A stretch of DNA of 64,000 bases from Glycomyces tritici (GCF_030403505.1 NZ_JAUEMJ010000002.1:62001-126000); one strand, 5' to 3'. Positions 16,582 through 26,353 are shown, counted from the first letter of the stretch. Notes: generated from the letters alone by a model not told the origin. Numbers and translations: made by a program.

Positions 16582-17574
16582 TCAGCGCTCGTTCGTCCAG
16601 AAGACGGGACGGCGGTTGGTGCGGCCCGGAGCGCGGCCTTCAGGGAAGGCCACGTAGTTGCCGGGGTGGGATTTGGCGACGCTCTTGAGGGTGGTGGCCT
16701 CGGCGACGGCCTCGTAGGCGTCGGCGAAGCGGCGCACGGTGGAGAGCGCGACGCCGGTGGAGAGCGTGGGCAGGCGCGAGCGGGTGAGGCGGCGGGAGGC
16801 GCGGTCGGCGTGCTCGATGTAGCCGCGCTCGACGTCGCGCGGCTCGCAGAGCTGGCGGACGCGGCGCGCGAAGTGGTCGTTGAGGAAGCCGGTGACGGCC
16901 TCGGCGTGCTCGGGCAGGCACAGGATGGTGAAGTCGTCGCCGCCCACGTGGCCGAGGAAGACCGGGGCGGCCCCGGCGTCCCCGGCGGCGGCGTAGACGC
17001 ATTCGGCGAGGGCCCGGATGAACTCGTCGCCGCGCACGAACCCGTAGACGTCGTTCACCGCTTTGAACTGGTCGATGTCGATGTAGCACAAGGCGAACGG
17101 ATCGCCGCGCTTGATCCAGGCCTGGAGCTCGCGGAGGATGCGGTCGTTGCCGGGCATCCCGGTGAGCGGGGAGGACTCGCGGACCTCGCGGTGGCGGCGG
17201 ATCGCGGAGTCGATGCGGGCGGAGACCTCTGCGGGGTCGAAGGGCTTGGCGATGTAGTCGTCGGCGCCGGCTTTGAGGCCGGCGATCTTGTCGGCCGAGG
17301 AGGGCCCGGCGCCCAGGAGGATGAGCGGCAGGCTCGCGGTGGCCGGGTCGGCGCGGAGCTGGCGGGTGAGGGCCAGGCCGTCGATGAACGGCAGGTCGGC
17401 TTCGAGGAGGACGATGCCGGGCCGGCGCAGCGCGATCCCGGCGAGGGCCTGGTAGCCGTCGCGGGCGAGCGCGGTGTCGAACCCGTCGGCCCTCAGCCGG
17501 GCGGCGAGGAACTCGGCGATCTCCGGGTCGTTGTCGGCGATGAGGACCAGTTCTGCGGGGGTGGGGGCTGGCAT
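16582..17574 (-). CDS. REC-GGDEF protein with degenerate key residues
   Basis: A 330-residue protein with an N-terminal receiver domain (about 1-125) and a C-terminal GGDEF domain (about 135-310). The receiver has the acidic pocket (I-A-D-N-D) and the Lys (A-K-P-F), but the phospho-acceptor position reads L-L-E-A-D-L-P, with Glu58 where Asp is expected. The diguanylate cyclase motif reads G-G-D-D-F instead of G-G-D/E-E-F. It may be a phosphorylation-independent or non-catalytic c-di-GMP protein. It follows rpe by 7 bp in the same direction. Confidence 0.85.
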   Translation of the reverse strand: MPAPTPAELVLIADNDPEIAEFLAARLRADGFDTALARDGYQALAGIALRRPGIVLLEADLPFIDGLALTRQLRADPATASLPLILLGAGPSSADKIAGLKAGADDYIAKPFDPAEVSARIDSAIRRHREVRESSPLTGMPGNDRILRELQAWIKRGDPFALCYIDIDQFKAVNDVYGFVRGDEFIRALAECVYAAAGDAGAAPVFLGHVGGDDFTILCLPEHAEAVTGFLNDHFARRVRQLCEPRDVERGYIEHADRASRRLTRSRLPTLSTGVALSTVRRFADAYEAVAEATTLKSVAKSHPGNYVAFPEGRAPGRTNRRPVFWTNER

Positions 17575-17581
17575 GGTCGCA

Positions 17582-18277
17582 TCATCCGGATGATCGCGCC
17601 GCGTCGGCGCGGGCGCGCAGGCGCCGGGCCGCGTCGGCGGGGTCGGCCGCGCCGTAGACCGCGGTGCCGGCGACGAACGCGTCGGCCCCGGCTTCGGCGG
17701 CGGCGGCGATGGTGTCCTCGGCGATGCCGCCGTCGACCTCGATGCGCAGTTCCAGGTGGCCGGAGTCGGCGTGGGCGCGGGCGGTGCGGACCTTGGCGAG
17801 CAGCTCGGGCATGAACTTCTGGCCGCCGAAGCCGGCCTTGATGGTCATGATGAGGAGCGTGTCGAAGGCCGGGAGGATCTCGAGGTAGTCCTCGACGGGG
17901 GTGTCGCGGTCGATCGCGAGCCCGGCCTTGGCGCCCGCGGCCTGCAGGTCCTTCGCGAGCTTGACGGGGTCGTCGGAGGCCTCCGCGTGGAAGGTGACGT
18001 TGTAGGCGCCGAGCTCGGCGTAGCCGGGGGCCCAGCGGTGCGGGTCCTCGATCATGAGGTGGCAGTCCAGCGGGATGTCCGTGGCGGCCTTGAGGGACTT
18101 GACGATCGGCGGGCCGAGCGTGAGGTTGGGGACGAAGTGGTTGTCCATGACGTCGACGTGGAGCCAGTCGACGGCCCCCTCGACCGCGTCGGCCGCCTCG
18201 GCGAGGCGGGCGAAGTCCGCCGCCAGGAGGCTCGGGGCGATGACGGTGTCGGCCTGCGCCGTTCGGAACTGTGCCAC
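17582..18277 (-). CDS. rpe: ribulose-phosphate 3-epimerase
   Basis: Rpe (231 residues) interconverts ribulose 5-phosphate and xylulose 5-phosphate in the pentose phosphate pathway, which supplies the ribulose phosphate used by ribBA next door. The TIM barrel shows [15 protein letters not shown] with metal-binding His/Asp, C-H-L-M-I and E-V-D-G-G-I. The GTG at 18275-18277 is chosen because TACACT lies 6 nt upstream, pointing to a leaderless mRNA, and it gives the family N terminus. Confidence 0.95.
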   Translation of the reverse strand: MAQFRTAQADTVIAPSLLAADFARLAEAADAVEGAVDWLHVDVMDNHFVPNLTLGPPIVKSLKAATDIPLDCHLMIEDPHRWAPGYAELGAYNVTFHAEASDDPVKLAKDLQAAGAKAGLAIDRDTPVEDYLEILPAFDTLLIMTIKAGFGGQKFMPELLAKVRTARAHADSGHLELRIEVDGGIAEDTIAAAAEAGADAFVAGTAVYGAADPADAARRLRARADAARSSG

Positions 18278-18342
18278 ACGGACAGTGTAGGTCGCAGAAC
18301 CGCGACGCAGGCCGGACACCGGGTGCCTGTTGTGATCTCAGG

Positions 18343-19692
18343 TCAGCAGGGGACGTCCATATCGGCCGGCGAACCGGAGGCGACGAAGCCGAACAGCTCC
18401 TTCGTCTGGCCCGCCGCGACGGAGCCGTTCCAGCCCACGTCCTTGGCGGTCACCGTCTTCCCGGAGGTGCTGAGCTGGGTGTTCCAGCTGCTCGTGACCG
18501 TTTGGGTACCGGGCCAGGTCCACGAGATGGTCCAGCCGTTGACGGCCTGGTCGGCGGTCATGGAGACCTTGCCCTGCCAGCCGCCGTTCCAGGTGCTGAC
18601 GGCGTCGATGTGGATGGTGCAGTCGGTCTCGCCGGGCCCGCCGGTGGTAGGGCCGTCGGTCGGGGTGGTCACCGGGTCGGTCGGATCGACCTGCCCGGGC
18701 CAGCCGCTTCCGGCGTTGTTGGCGAGCTGGTAGGCCAGGTCGGGGATGAACTGGCCGGCTGCGCCGGCGCAGCCGTCGGCCTCGCCGGGGAGCTTGACCC
18801 ACAGGTACGCGTCGATGCCGTTGACGCCGGTCGAGGTGGTCGGGTGCTTGCCGATGGCGCGGCCCGCGGGGTCGCACCAGTCGTTGGGGTTGGGCGGGTT
18901 CAGCGGCCCGTTGCCGTTGCGGCTGGTGTCGATGACGACGCCCTTGCCGGTGCCGACGATGTTGCGGACCTGCTGCGCGTACGCGGTGGACTCGTCGGTG
19001 GTGCGGTAGTTGGAGACGTTGAGCGAGAAGCCGTCCGCGTACTGGATGCCCGCGGCCTGGAGGCGCCTTCCGGCCTCGGCGGCGGTGAGCCAGGCCGAGT
19101 TCCCGGCGTCGAGGTAGACCTTGGCGGCCGGGTCGGCGGCATTGAGCTTCTGGGCCGCGTAGGAGAGCGAGGCGTTGATCTGGGCCCGCTCGGTGGCGTT
19201 GTGGCAGTCGTGCGCGATCACGTCGGGCTCGATCACGATGTACGCGGGGCCGTCGATCTCGTTCGCGATCTGGTCGATCCAGCCGCGGTAGGCGTCGTGG
19301 TTCGGGGCGCCGCCGCCGGAGTGGCCGCCGCAGTCGCGGTTGGGGATGCCGTAGACGACCATGATCGGGGCCGCCCCGGCGGCGGCCGCGCCGTCGACCA
19401 CGGCGGCGACCTGGGCTGCGATGCCGCCGGTGGGCTGGTACTGGGTGAACCAGTTGCCCGCCGGGGTCTCGGCGATCCGGTCGCGGATCATGTTCGCGCG
19501 CCAGTCGTTCGGGTTCTGGTTGACCCAGCGGGCCGCGCCCGTGTTCGGGTTCGTCCACAGTGCTTGGGCTTGCGCCGAGACGTCCTCCTGCGCGCCCGCA
19601 TTGGGGCTGAGGAGGAAGCCCGCGCTGAGTGCGGTGGCGACTGCGGTCGCCATTCCCGCGACGATCGCCGCGAGACGCTTTCGTCGGTTCAT
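18343..19692 (-). CDS. secreted GH6 cellulase with C-terminal CBM2
   Basis: A 449-residue secreted cellulase. The signal peptide (M-N-R-R-K-R then an Ala-rich core ending near residue 34) leads to a GH6 catalytic domain (about 38-325): the catalytic acid region is in Y-G-I-P-N-R-D-C, with V-I-E-P-D, L-D-A-G-N-S-A-W and V-K-L-P-G-E-A-D-G. A Thr/Pro/Gly linker leads to a family 2 cellulose-binding module (about 350-449) with paired terminal Cys and exposed Trp. GH6 enzymes invert at beta-1,4-glucan bonds; endo versus exo action depends on loops I cannot judge. A CebR-like box lies upstream. Confidence 0.95.
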   Translation of the reverse strand: MNRRKRLAAIVAGMATAVATALSAGFLLSPNAGAQEDVSAQAQALWTNPNTGAARWVNQNPNDWRANMIRDRIAETPAGNWFTQYQPTGGIAAQVAAVVDGAAAAGAAPIMVVYGIPNRDCGGHSGGGAPNHDAYRGWIDQIANEIDGPAYIVIEPDVIAHDCHNATERAQINASLSYAAQKLNAADPAAKVYLDAGNSAWLTAAEAGRRLQAAGIQYADGFSLNVSNYRTTDESTAYAQQVRNIVGTGKGVVIDTSRNGNGPLNPPNPNDWCDPAGRAIGKHPTTSTGVNGIDAYLWVKLPGEADGCAGAAGQFIPDLAYQLANNAGSGWPGQVDPTDPVTTPTDGPTTGGPGETDCTIHIDAVSTWNGGWQGKVSMTADQAVNGWTISWTWPGTQTVTSSWNTQLSTSGKTVTAKDVGWNGSVAAGQTKELFGFVASGSPADMDVPC

Positions 19693-19744
19693 CAGGTGCT
19701 CCTAGGGTCAGTTGTGCCGGTAACCCGGGGGCAATATTCACCCC

Positions 19745-19768
19745 TGTCAATGTATGGTAGCGCTTCCA
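19745..19768 (-). promoter_or_regulatory. -35 element and CebR/LacI-type operator before the GH6 cellulase
   Basis: The 14-bp box TGGTAGCGCTTCCA (19755-19768) differs from the CebR consensus TGGGAGCGCTCCCA at two symmetric positions. Next to it, TGTCAA at 19745-19750 reads TTGACA on the minus strand, a perfect -35. In Streptomyces and Thermobifida CebR/CelR repress cellulase genes until cellobiose is present, so the same control is inferred here. Confidence 0.75.
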
Positions 19769-19803
19769 AAATGTGGGGCTTTCGGTGACCCGCCCGAAAA
19801 AAC

Positions 19804-19852
19804 AGGCCTCCCCCCTGCGACCGGTTCGCACCGTGACGCGGGAGGAGGCCCT
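19804..19852 (-). terminator. hairpin downstream of rsmB
   Basis: GGCCTCCCCCCTGCG and CGCGGGAGGAGGCC form a GC-rich imperfect stem around an 18-nt loop, about 12 bp after the rsmB stop. Confidence 0.55.
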
Positions 19853-19864
19853 ATAGCTGGAGCG

Positions 19865-21241
19865 TTACCGGTTGCCGGTCTTGCGCAGCAGCGCGAGGAA
19901 CATCGCGTCCGTCCCGTGGCGGTGCGGCCACAGCTGCGCGAACTCGCCGCGCTCGGCGCCGGGCACGCGATCGAGGAGCCACTCAGGACGGACGAGCTCC
20001 GCTCCCCCGTCCTTGAGCACCGACTCGACCACCGCTTCGGTCTCGGCCGTCACCGGCGAGCAGGTCACGTACGCGACGATCCCGCCCGGCCGCGCCAGGC
20101 GCAGACCCGAGGCGAGCAGCTCGCGCTGCAGCGGCACCAGGTCGTCGATGTCGCTGCGCTGCTTGCGCCACCGCGCCTCCGGGCGGCGGCGCAGCGCGCC
20201 CAGGCCCGAGCACGGGGCGTCCACGAGCACCCGGTCGGCGGAGTCCGCCTTCCCGAACGTGCGGCCGTCGCCGGTGTGGACGGTGACGGGCAGGCCGCGC
20301 ACGGCCTTGGACACGAGTTCGGCGCGGTGCTGCTGGATCTCGACCGCGTCGATGCTTGCACCCCGCTGCGCCGCAACCGCACCGAGCAGGCCGGTCTTGC
20401 CACCGGGCCCGGCGCACAGGTCGATCCACGACCGGTCCGAACCTTCCAGCGGCGCCTCGGCGAGCTGCAGGGCGACCAGCTGGCTGCCCTCGTCCTGGAC
20501 GTGGGCGAGACCGGTGACCACCGCCGGGAGACGACCCGGGTCACCGCTCGGCATGTAGACCGCGTACGGCGACCACTGGCCGTGCCCGCCGCCGCGCGAC
20601 TCGCGCGAGAGGTCGCCCTTCGTGATGCGACCGGGCTTGGCGCACAAGTGCACCGGCGGCGCCACATTGCTGGCCGCCAGCGCGTCCGCGAGCTCCTCGG
20701 GGCCGAGCACCGCTTCGAACTCGCTGGAGATCCACTGCGGGTGCGCGTAGCGCAGGGAGAGGTCGTGGAGGCGGTCGCCGGTGGCGAGCTCGGCGGTCCA
20801 CTCATCGAGGTCCTTCGCGGCGACCTTGCGCAGCACGGCGTTCGCGAGCCCGGAGACGCGCGGCGAGACCGCGGCCTTGACGAGGCTGACCGTGGTGGCG
20901 ACGGCCGCGTGCGCGGGGATGCGCATGTACAGCAGCTGGTAGGCGCCCAGGCAGAGGGCGTCGACGAGGTCCTGCTGCAGCTGGCGGATCTCGCGGCCGG
21001 AGGCGGCGGCGAGGATCGCTTCGAGGGTGCCGAGGCTGCGGAGCGTGCCGTAGGTGAGCTCGGTGGCGAGCGCGGCGTCGCGGCCCGAGTTGTCGGTCTC
21101 GGCGAGCATCCGCGGCAGCACGAGGTTGGCGTAGGCGTTGTCGGCGGTGACCGCGTTGATCGCGTCGAAGGCGACGCGGCGCGGATTCACCTTCGGACGA
21201 TCGCTCTCGGGCGCTCGTCGGCGGTTTCGTTTGTCGCTCAT
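19865..21241 (-). CDS. rsmB: 16S rRNA (cytosine-967 C5) methyltransferase
   Basis: RsmB/Sun family, 458 residues. An N-terminal NusB-like RNA-binding domain (about 20-160) precedes the SAM-dependent methyltransferase domain. Motifs include [10 protein letters not shown] for SAM binding, V-D-A-P-C-S-G-L-G with one catalytic Cys, and Y-V-T-C-S-P with the other. The RNA substrate is inferred from the family. It follows fmt with an ATGA overlap, the usual def-fmt-rsmB order. Confidence 0.95.
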   Translation of the reverse strand: MSDKRNRRRAPESDRPKVNPRRVAFDAINAVTADNAYANLVLPRMLAETDNSGRDAALATELTYGTLRSLGTLEAILAAASGREIRQLQQDLVDALCLGAYQLLYMRIPAHAAVATTVSLVKAAVSPRVSGLANAVLRKVAAKDLDEWTAELATGDRLHDLSLRYAHPQWISSEFEAVLGPEELADALAASNVAPPVHLCAKPGRITKGDLSRESRGGGHGQWSPYAVYMPSGDPGRLPAVVTGLAHVQDEGSQLVALQLAEAPLEGSDRSWIDLCAGPGGKTGLLGAVAAQRGASIDAVEIQQHRAELVSKAVRGLPVTVHTGDGRTFGKADSADRVLVDAPCSGLGALRRRPEARWRKQRSDIDDLVPLQRELLASGLRLARPGGIVAYVTCSPVTAETEAVVESVLKDGGAELVRPEWLLDRVPGAERGEFAQLWPHRHGTDAMFLALLRKTGNR

Positions 21242-22161
21242 GCGAACACCGGGCTCTCAATCTGGAGGCCGCGGCCCCATGCGGCGGCGTCCATGGGTTT
21301 CTTCCCGGCGGGCTGGACCTGGTCGAGGAGGACCGGGTCGGTGGCGGTGCCGACATGGACATGGTGCTTGGCGAGACTGATCGCGCCGGGGGCGAGGCGC
21401 GGGCCTTCGGGGTCGGGGCGGACGGGGCCCAGGCGCAGGCGCTGGCCTTCGAACTCGGTCCAGGCCCCGGGGGCGGGGGTGACGGCGCGGATGCGGCGGT
21501 CGACGGCGAAGGCCGGGTCGGTCCAGCGCACGCGGGCGTCGTCGACCGAGATCTTGGGGGCGTAGGAGACGCCGTCGTCGGGCTGGGGCTCGCCGGTGAT
21601 GATCCCGGCCTCGAGGGCGTCGACGACGTCGACGGTGAGGCGGGCGCCGGCCACGGCGAGGCGGCCGAGGAGGTCGCCGGAGGTGTCGGTGGCGGCAACG
21701 GGCTCGGTGAGGCGGCCGTAGACGGGACCGGTGTCGAGCCCTTCTTCGAGTTGGAAGACGCAGGCGCCGGTCATCTCGTCGCCGTTGAGCACGGCGTGCT
21801 GCACGGGGGCGGCGCCGCGCCATGCGGGCAGGAGCGAGAAGTGCAGGTTGATCCAGCCCAGGCGCGGGATCGCGAGGGCGGCGGGAGGTACGAGCGCGCC
21901 GTAGGCGACGACGGGGACGAGGTCGGCGTCGAGTTCGCGCAGCCGGTCGAGGAATTCGGGTTCGCGCGGTTTGGCGGGGGTGAGCACTTCGACGCCGTGC
22001 TCGTCGGCCCAGGCGGCGACGGGCGAGCGGGAGACCTTGCGGCCGCGTCCGACTCTCGCGTCGGGGCGGGTCAGGACGGCCGTCACTTCGTGGTCGGACG
22101 CGTGGAGGGCCTCGAGGGTCGGCAGTGCGACCTCCGGGGTCCCGGCGAAGACGATCCTCAT
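21238..22161 (-). CDS. fmt: methionyl-tRNA formyltransferase
   Basis: Fmt (307 residues) formylates Met-tRNA with 10-formyl-tetrahydrofolate to make the initiator. The N terminus [12 protein letters not shown], the catalytic [12 protein letters not shown] and L-D-T-G-P are all present, followed by the C-terminal tRNA-binding barrel. It overlaps def upstream and rsmB downstream by ATGA each, so the three are one translational unit. Confidence 0.97.
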   Translation of the reverse strand: MRIVFAGTPEVALPTLEALHASDHEVTAVLTRPDARVGRGRKVSRSPVAAWADEHGVEVLTPAKPREPEFLDRLRELDADLVPVVAYGALVPPAALAIPRLGWINLHFSLLPAWRGAAPVQHAVLNGDEMTGACVFQLEEGLDTGPVYGRLTEPVAATDTSGDLLGRLAVAGARLTVDVVDALEAGIITGEPQPDDGVSYAPKISVDDARVRWTDPAFAVDRRIRAVTPAPGAWTEFEGQRLRLGPVRPDPEGPRLAPGAISLAKHHVHVGTATDPVLLDQVQPAGKKPMDAAAWGRGLQIESPVFA

Positions 22162-22709
22162 CGCTTGAAGAACACACCCTTGGAGTCGTGGGGGGTGATT
22201 TTGACTTTGACGTCTTCGTTGTACCAGTCCTGGGACTGGATCTCGGCCATTGCGGCCTTGCGCCGGTCGGAGTCGAGGCGGTCGATGAAGATGATGCCGT
22301 CGAGGTGGTCGGTCTCGTGCTGGAGGCAGCGGGCCATGAGGCCGGTGCCGACGATCTGCAGCGGGTCGCCGTATTCGTTGAAGCCCTTGGCGACCACGTT
22401 CTGGCGGCGGATCGTGTCGAAGTAGAGGCCGGGGAGGGAGAGGCAGCCTTCGGGGCCGTCCTGCTCCTCTTCGTCGGGGAACTCGAGCACGGGGTTGACG
22501 ATGTGGCCGATGACGTCGTCGACGTCGAAGGAGAACACGCGCTTGCTCACGCCGAGCTGCGGCGCGGCGAGCCCGGCGCCGCCTTCGTCGCGCATGGTGT
22601 CGAGCAGGTCCTTCACGAGGCCCCGCAGTTCCTTGTCGAAGGTGTCGACGTCCTCGGCGGCGGTGCGCAGGACCGGGTCGCCGAAGATGCGGATGGGCTG
22701 GATCGACAA
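22158..22709 (-). CDS. def: peptide deformylase
   Basis: Def (183 residues) removes the formyl group from new proteins and is the partner of fmt. The three metal-site motifs are complete: [15 protein letters not shown] and Q-H-E-T-D-H-L-D-G. The TTG at 22707-22709 is chosen because GGAAGG is 8 nt upstream and it gives the usual [11 protein letters not shown] start. The frame stays open for 78 more codons upstream to an ATG at 22943, encoding a hydrophobic segment and a Pro/Ala linker, so a membrane-anchored longer form is possible. Confidence 0.93.
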   Translation of the reverse strand: MSIQPIRIFGDPVLRTAAEDVDTFDKELRGLVKDLLDTMRDEGGAGLAAPQLGVSKRVFSFDVDDVIGHIVNPVLEFPDEEEQDGPEGCLSLPGLYFDTIRRQNVVAKGFNEYGDPLQIVGTGLMARCLQHETDHLDGIIFIDRLDSDRRKAAMAEIQSQDWYNEDVKVKITPHDSKGVFFKR

Positions 22710-22943
22710 TGTGCTGACCTTCCGATGCGTGTACTGGCCGTCTACCAGTGTCCCACCCGCCGGAGGCGCTGCGTGAGGGGTCGGCGCCCGGTGTGGTGCG
22801 GATCGGGGCCCCCGCGCCCCGGCCGGGACCGCGGCGGCGGTAGCCCGGTCGGCGGCGAGCATGAGCCCGGCGACGAGGCAGGCGGCGGTGCACACGAGCA
22901 GGACGACCACGGGGAAGGACGCGGCGAGGCTGAGGAGTCCCAT
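22710..22943 (-). other. open frame upstream of def encoding a membrane segment
   Basis: This 234-bp stretch reads, in frame with def and without a stop, as a 78-residue peptide beginning M-G-L-L-S-L with a hydrophobic helix of about 25 residues and then a Pro/Ala/His-rich tail. It starts 3 bp after the last ABC-operon gene ends on the same strand. It could be an N-terminal extension of Def or chance coding. There is no other gene here. Confidence 0.35.
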
Positions 22944-22946
22944 GGT

Positions 22947-23666
22947 TCAGGCCGATTTCGGGTGCATCGGGGCCCTCGCCAGGAGGGCCCAGGTGAGGAG
23001 GGCGAGCGGGACGGTGAAGGCGAGGTCGATCAGCGCGAGGTGGTTCATGGTCATCTCGACGGGGACCTCGACGAGGGTGCCGTCCCCGAAGGGGGTGTCC
23101 TGGGCGAGGTTGCGCATGAGCGAGATGGCGACCGGGCGGTAGACGACCGCGGCGACCAGGAGCGCGCTGGCGAGGACGCCGAGCCGGCGACCGGGGAAAC
23201 GGAGCTTCGCGGCCCCGGCGGCGGCGCCGACGGTGAACCAGAGTGCGGAGCGGGCCAGGGAGTCGAGCGGGCCGCGCCCGTAGAAGCCGATCTCGGAGTC
23301 GGCCGTGGGCAGATGCTCCAGGATCAGCCGGCCGGCCTGGGTGAGCGCGGCCGCGGTGACGACGGTGGCGAGCCCGTAGAGGGCGAATCCGGCCAGGAAC
23401 TCCTTGCGGGTGAAGCCGTGGACGATGGCGAGCGGGTAGCCCTTGGACAGGTGGAGCCAGCCGGCGAGGAACATGGCGATCGGGAGGGCGAGCAGGACGT
23501 AGGTGGCGAGCTCCTCGGTCTGTCCTTCGGTGGCCGCGTCGAGGATCGCAGACGTGACGACGAGGACGACGAACGCGGCGGTCAGCCAGAGTCCGAGGGT
23601 CCGGGCGGTGTCGTTCGCGAGTCGCGCGGCGAGATGGTACTTGCGTTGGGCGAGCACGGCGTTCAT
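22947..23666 (-). CDS. ABC-type membrane protein 3 of the GntR operon
   Basis: A 239-residue membrane protein with about six hydrophobic helices and a conserved G-F-T-R-K-E-F just before one of them. It is the last of three related membrane proteins (others at 23,669 and 24,355) that share the pattern of a soluble N terminus starting R-x-Y/F, paired helices, and G-x-T-R-R/K-E. They resemble ABC-2-type permeases of small export systems. It follows its neighbour by 2 bp. Substrate unknown. Confidence 0.7.
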   Translation of the reverse strand: MNAVLAQRKYHLAARLANDTARTLGLWLTAAFVVLVVTSAILDAATEGQTEELATYVLLALPIAMFLAGWLHLSKGYPLAIVHGFTRKEFLAGFALYGLATVVTAAALTQAGRLILEHLPTADSEIGFYGRGPLDSLARSALWFTVGAAAGAAKLRFPGRRLGVLASALLVAAVVYRPVAISLMRNLAQDTPFGDGTLVEVPVEMTMNHLALIDLAFTVPLALLTWALLARAPMHPKSA

Positions 23667-23668
23667 GG

Positions 23669-24352
23669 TCAGGCTCGCTTTCCTCGGATCGGGATGGAAC
23701 GCAGGGCGGCGACGCATCCGGCGGCCAGGACGACGGCGATGGCGAGCGCGGCGGCGGCCGAGGCCGCGGTGGACCAGCCCGGGTCGAACCACGCCTCGTT
23801 GAACTCGAGGTAGAGGGTCGCGGCGTAGAGCCCGCCGGTGCCGATGAGGACGGCGGCGCTGAATCCGCGGCCGCCGCTGTACCCGGCGGAGAGGGCGCCG
23901 ACGAGGACGCCGGCGAAGAAGTAGACGGGCGTGATGGCGAGGTAGCGGGCGCCGGAGGCGAGGGCTTCGCCGAGGCTCGTCGGCGGGTCGGCCACGAGCG
24001 CCATCAGGGCGTGCTCGGCGGCGAAGCCCGCGGTCAGGTACGCCGCGAGGCCCACGGAGGCCAGGACGCCGAAGACGATGAAGGCGACGGTGATCTCGCG
24101 GCGGGTGCAGCCGCGGGAGATCCAGACGGCGAGGTTGCCGAAGATCATCATCCCGGCGGTGCCGGCGGCGAACCACTGGAGGACGGCGGCGGTGATGGAC
24201 CACAGTCCGAGTTCGAAGACGTCGGCGAACACTGCGGAGAGGACGGGGACCAGCACGATCCCGGCGAGGAGCCACCACTTGAGCCAGGCGGTGGCACCGG
24301 TGAAGAGGCGCCGGCCGAACCGGTAGCGGCGCTGCATGAGTCGGGTTTCCAT
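23669..24352 (-). CDS. ABC-type membrane protein 2 of the GntR operon
   Basis: A 227-residue protein with about six transmembrane helices and the motif G-C-T-R-R-E-I, equivalent to G-F-T-R-K-E in the next gene and G-M-T-R-R-E in the previous one. The three membrane proteins appear to be paralogues from tandem duplication. It lies 2 bp after the upstream permease and is part of the gntR-ATPase-permease operon. Function as the membrane part of an exporter is inferred from context. Confidence 0.7.
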   Translation of the reverse strand: METRLMQRRYRFGRRLFTGATAWLKWWLLAGIVLVPVLSAVFADVFELGLWSITAAVLQWFAAGTAGMMIFGNLAVWISRGCTRREITVAFIVFGVLASVGLAAYLTAGFAAEHALMALVADPPTSLGEALASGARYLAITPVYFFAGVLVGALSAGYSGGRGFSAAVLIGTGGLYAATLYLEFNEAWFDPGWSTAASAAAALAIAVVLAAGCVAALRSIPIRGKRA

Positions 24353-24354
24353 GG

Positions 24355-25113
24355 TCAGGCCTTCTTCGATCGCAGGGGGATGTCGATGAGGATCTGGCGG
24401 GCGGCGATCGCGAGCACGACCGCGACGGCGGCGATCCCGGCGAGGATGGGGGCGCGGCCCCATTCGTCCATGAAGCGGCCGAGGAAGCCCATCCAGCCCG
24501 GGCCGAACGGCTCGGTGTCGTACAGCGCGTTGTCGAGGCTGAAGACGACCGGGAGGACGGGGACCAGGAGCAGCCAGCCGCTGCCCTCCCAGCGGTAGGA
24601 GGCGGCGCCGATGACGGCCCCGGCGGCGAAGTAGGCGAGGTACATGAGCGGGTAGACCGCGGCGAAGGCGACGGTGTCGCCCCAGGAGCCGAGCGCGGTG
24701 GTCGTGTCGCCCGCCTGGATGCCCTGGGTCCAGCCCATGCCGTCGTAGTAGGCGCGTTCGACCAGGAGCCCGGCGAAGACGAGGGCGCCGATCGCGACCG
24801 ACCACAGGAGGCCGAAGACGCCCATGGCGACGGCGAGTTCGCGGCGGGTCATGCCGGTGGCGATCATGTTGGGCACCAGCGCGTACAGGAAGCCGCCGGC
24901 GACGAACGCGGTGAACCACTTGCCGATGTTCGCGGTGTAGAACCAGGTCGAGAGTTCGATCTCGGTGTACTGCGAGAGTGCGAGCGGGCCGAGGAAGGCG
25001 AGCACGACGGCCGCGACGATCCAGTACTTGAAGTACTTGAGGCCCTCTCCGGCGATGCCGACGCCGAGGGCGAAGCGGCGGTTGGGAAGCGTGAGGTTCG
25101 CGAGGGAGGGCAT
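24355..25113 (-). CDS. ABC-type membrane protein 1 of the GntR operon
   Basis: A 252-residue membrane protein with about six hydrophobic helices, G-M-T-R-R-E-L before the third, and a loop containing Y-Y-D-G-M-G-W. It directly follows the ATPase gene (2-bp gap), so it is the most likely direct partner of the ATPase. It is related to the two following membrane proteins. No signal for a periplasmic binding protein occurs in the operon, which supports export rather than uptake. Confidence 0.72.
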   Translation of the reverse strand: MPSLANLTLPNRRFALGVGIAGEGLKYFKYWIVAAVVLAFLGPLALSQYTEIELSTWFYTANIGKWFTAFVAGGFLYALVPNMIATGMTRRELAVAMGVFGLLWSVAIGALVFAGLLVERAYYDGMGWTQGIQAGDTTTALGSWGDTVAFAAVYPLMYLAYFAAGAVIGAASYRWEGSGWLLLVPVLPVVFSLDNALYDTEPFGPGWMGFLGRFMDEWGRAPILAGIAAVAVVLAIAARQILIDIPLRSKKA

Positions 25114-25115
25114 CG

Positions 25116-25991
25116 TCAGGCTCCGTTGCGGTTCGGTTCGGTGAGGTGGATGAAGAGGTCCTGGAGGCCGACCGGGCCGATCTCGAGCCCGGCCGCGGCG
25201 GCGCGCTCGCGGGTGCCGGCCTCGAAGGCGGCGACGGTGGTGCTCTTGGTGCCGCCGAGCTGCTGCTCGGCGAGGACTTCGAGGCCGGCGGCGATCGCGT
25301 CGACGGCGGCGGCGGGGCCGGTGAGGGTGGCGCCCATGTTCTGGAAGACCTCGACCTCCTCGTGGCGCAGGATGCGTCCCTTGTCGACGATGACGACCTC
25401 TTCGAGGTAGTTGGCGACCTCGTCGATGAGATGGGTGGAGAGGATGACGGTGTGGGGGCGGTCCATGTACTCGGCGAGGAGCTCCTTGTAGAACGCGTCC
25501 CGGGTGGGGGCGTCCATGCCGAGGTGGACCTCGTCGAACATGGTGAGTTCGGCGCGGGCGGCGAGGCCGCAGATCGCGGCGAGGATGGAGCGCTTGCCTC
25601 GGGAGAGTTCGCGGACCTTCTTCTTGAGCGGCAGCTCGAAGCGGTCGGCGAGCTTGAGGGCGTAGGCGGTGTCGAAGGCGGGCCGGATCTGGCCGGTCTC
25701 GATGGCGGACTTGACGGTGTCGGAGTCGTCGAAGTCGCCGCCTTCGCGGATGAGGGCGACGCGGGAGACGATCCCGGCGTTCTCCCACACGGGTTCGCCG
25801 CCGACGAGGATCTCGCCGCTGGTGGGCTTGCGGAAGGCGGCGAGGAGGCTGAGGAGGCTGGTCTTGCCGGCGCCGTTGCGTCCGAGCAGGCCGTAGATCT
25901 TGCCGGCCTCGAGTTCGAGGTTCACGTCGGCGAGCGCGTCGGAGTCGCGGTACTTCAGCGTGACGTCGCGGAGGGTGGCGGAGAAGCTCAT
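25116..25991 (-). CDS. ABC transporter ATP-binding protein
   Basis: A 291-residue ATPase of the YtrB/CcmA-like export type. Walker A is G-R-N-G-A-G-K-T-S at about residues 37-45, Walker B is L-T-M-F-D-E-V, and the H-loop is S-T-H-L-I. The signature motif reads L-S-R-G-K, a departure from L-S-G-G-Q that is common in GntR-linked ABC systems. The start overlaps the gntR stop (ATGA). It would energise the membrane proteins downstream; a role in envelope stress or antibiotic response is a guess from similar operons. Confidence 0.92.
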   Translation of the reverse strand: MSFSATLRDVTLKYRDSDALADVNLELEAGKIYGLLGRNGAGKTSLLSLLAAFRKPTSGEILVGGEPVWENAGIVSRVALIREGGDFDDSDTVKSAIETGQIRPAFDTAYALKLADRFELPLKKKVRELSRGKRSILAAICGLAARAELTMFDEVHLGMDAPTRDAFYKELLAEYMDRPHTVILSTHLIDEVANYLEEVVIVDKGRILRHEEVEVFQNMGATLTGPAAAVDAIAAGLEVLAEQQLGGTKSTTVAAFEAGTRERAAAAGLEIGPVGLQDLFIHLTEPNRNGA

Positions 25992-26353
25992 TTGCGGGCG
26001 CCTTCCTGGGCTTCGAGGTAGTCGATGATGTCGGTGAGCGAGATGCCGGCCTGGCGGGCCTCTTGGACGAGGGGGGCGAGCACGCGTTCGAAGAACCGCT
26101 CGCGGAAGTCGGCGGCGAGCCGGTCGCGGGCGTCCTCGGCGACGAACATGCCGACGCCGCGCTGCTTGTAGAGGACGCCTTCGTCGACCAGGTCCCGGAA
26201 CGCCTTCTGCGCGGTGGCGGGGTTGATCTGGTAGAAGGCGGCGTACTGGTTGGTCGACATGACCTTGCCTCCCGGTTCGAGCGAGCCGTTCATGATCTCG
26301 GCCTTGATCTGATCGGCGATCTGCCGGTAGATCGGTGTGCCGTCATCGAACAT
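25988..26353 (-). CDS. GntR-family regulator (YtrA-like)
   Basis: A 121-residue short GntR regulator with an N-terminal winged helix-turn-helix (P-I-Y-R-Q-I-A-D-Q-I-K ... P-A-T-A-Q-K-A-F-R-D-L) and only a short C-terminal tail, the YtrA pattern linked to ABC operons. It is the first gene of its operon; a perfect inverted repeat at 26396-26419 in its promoter is the likely operator, implying autoregulation. The Tn7-like element is inserted 115 bp upstream of its start. Confidence 0.92.
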   Translation of the reverse strand: MFDDGTPIYRQIADQIKAEIMNGSLEPGGKVMSTNQYAAFYQINPATAQKAFRDLVDEGVLYKQRGVGMFVAEDARDRLAADFRERFFERVLAPLVQEARQAGISLTDIIDYLEAQEGARK

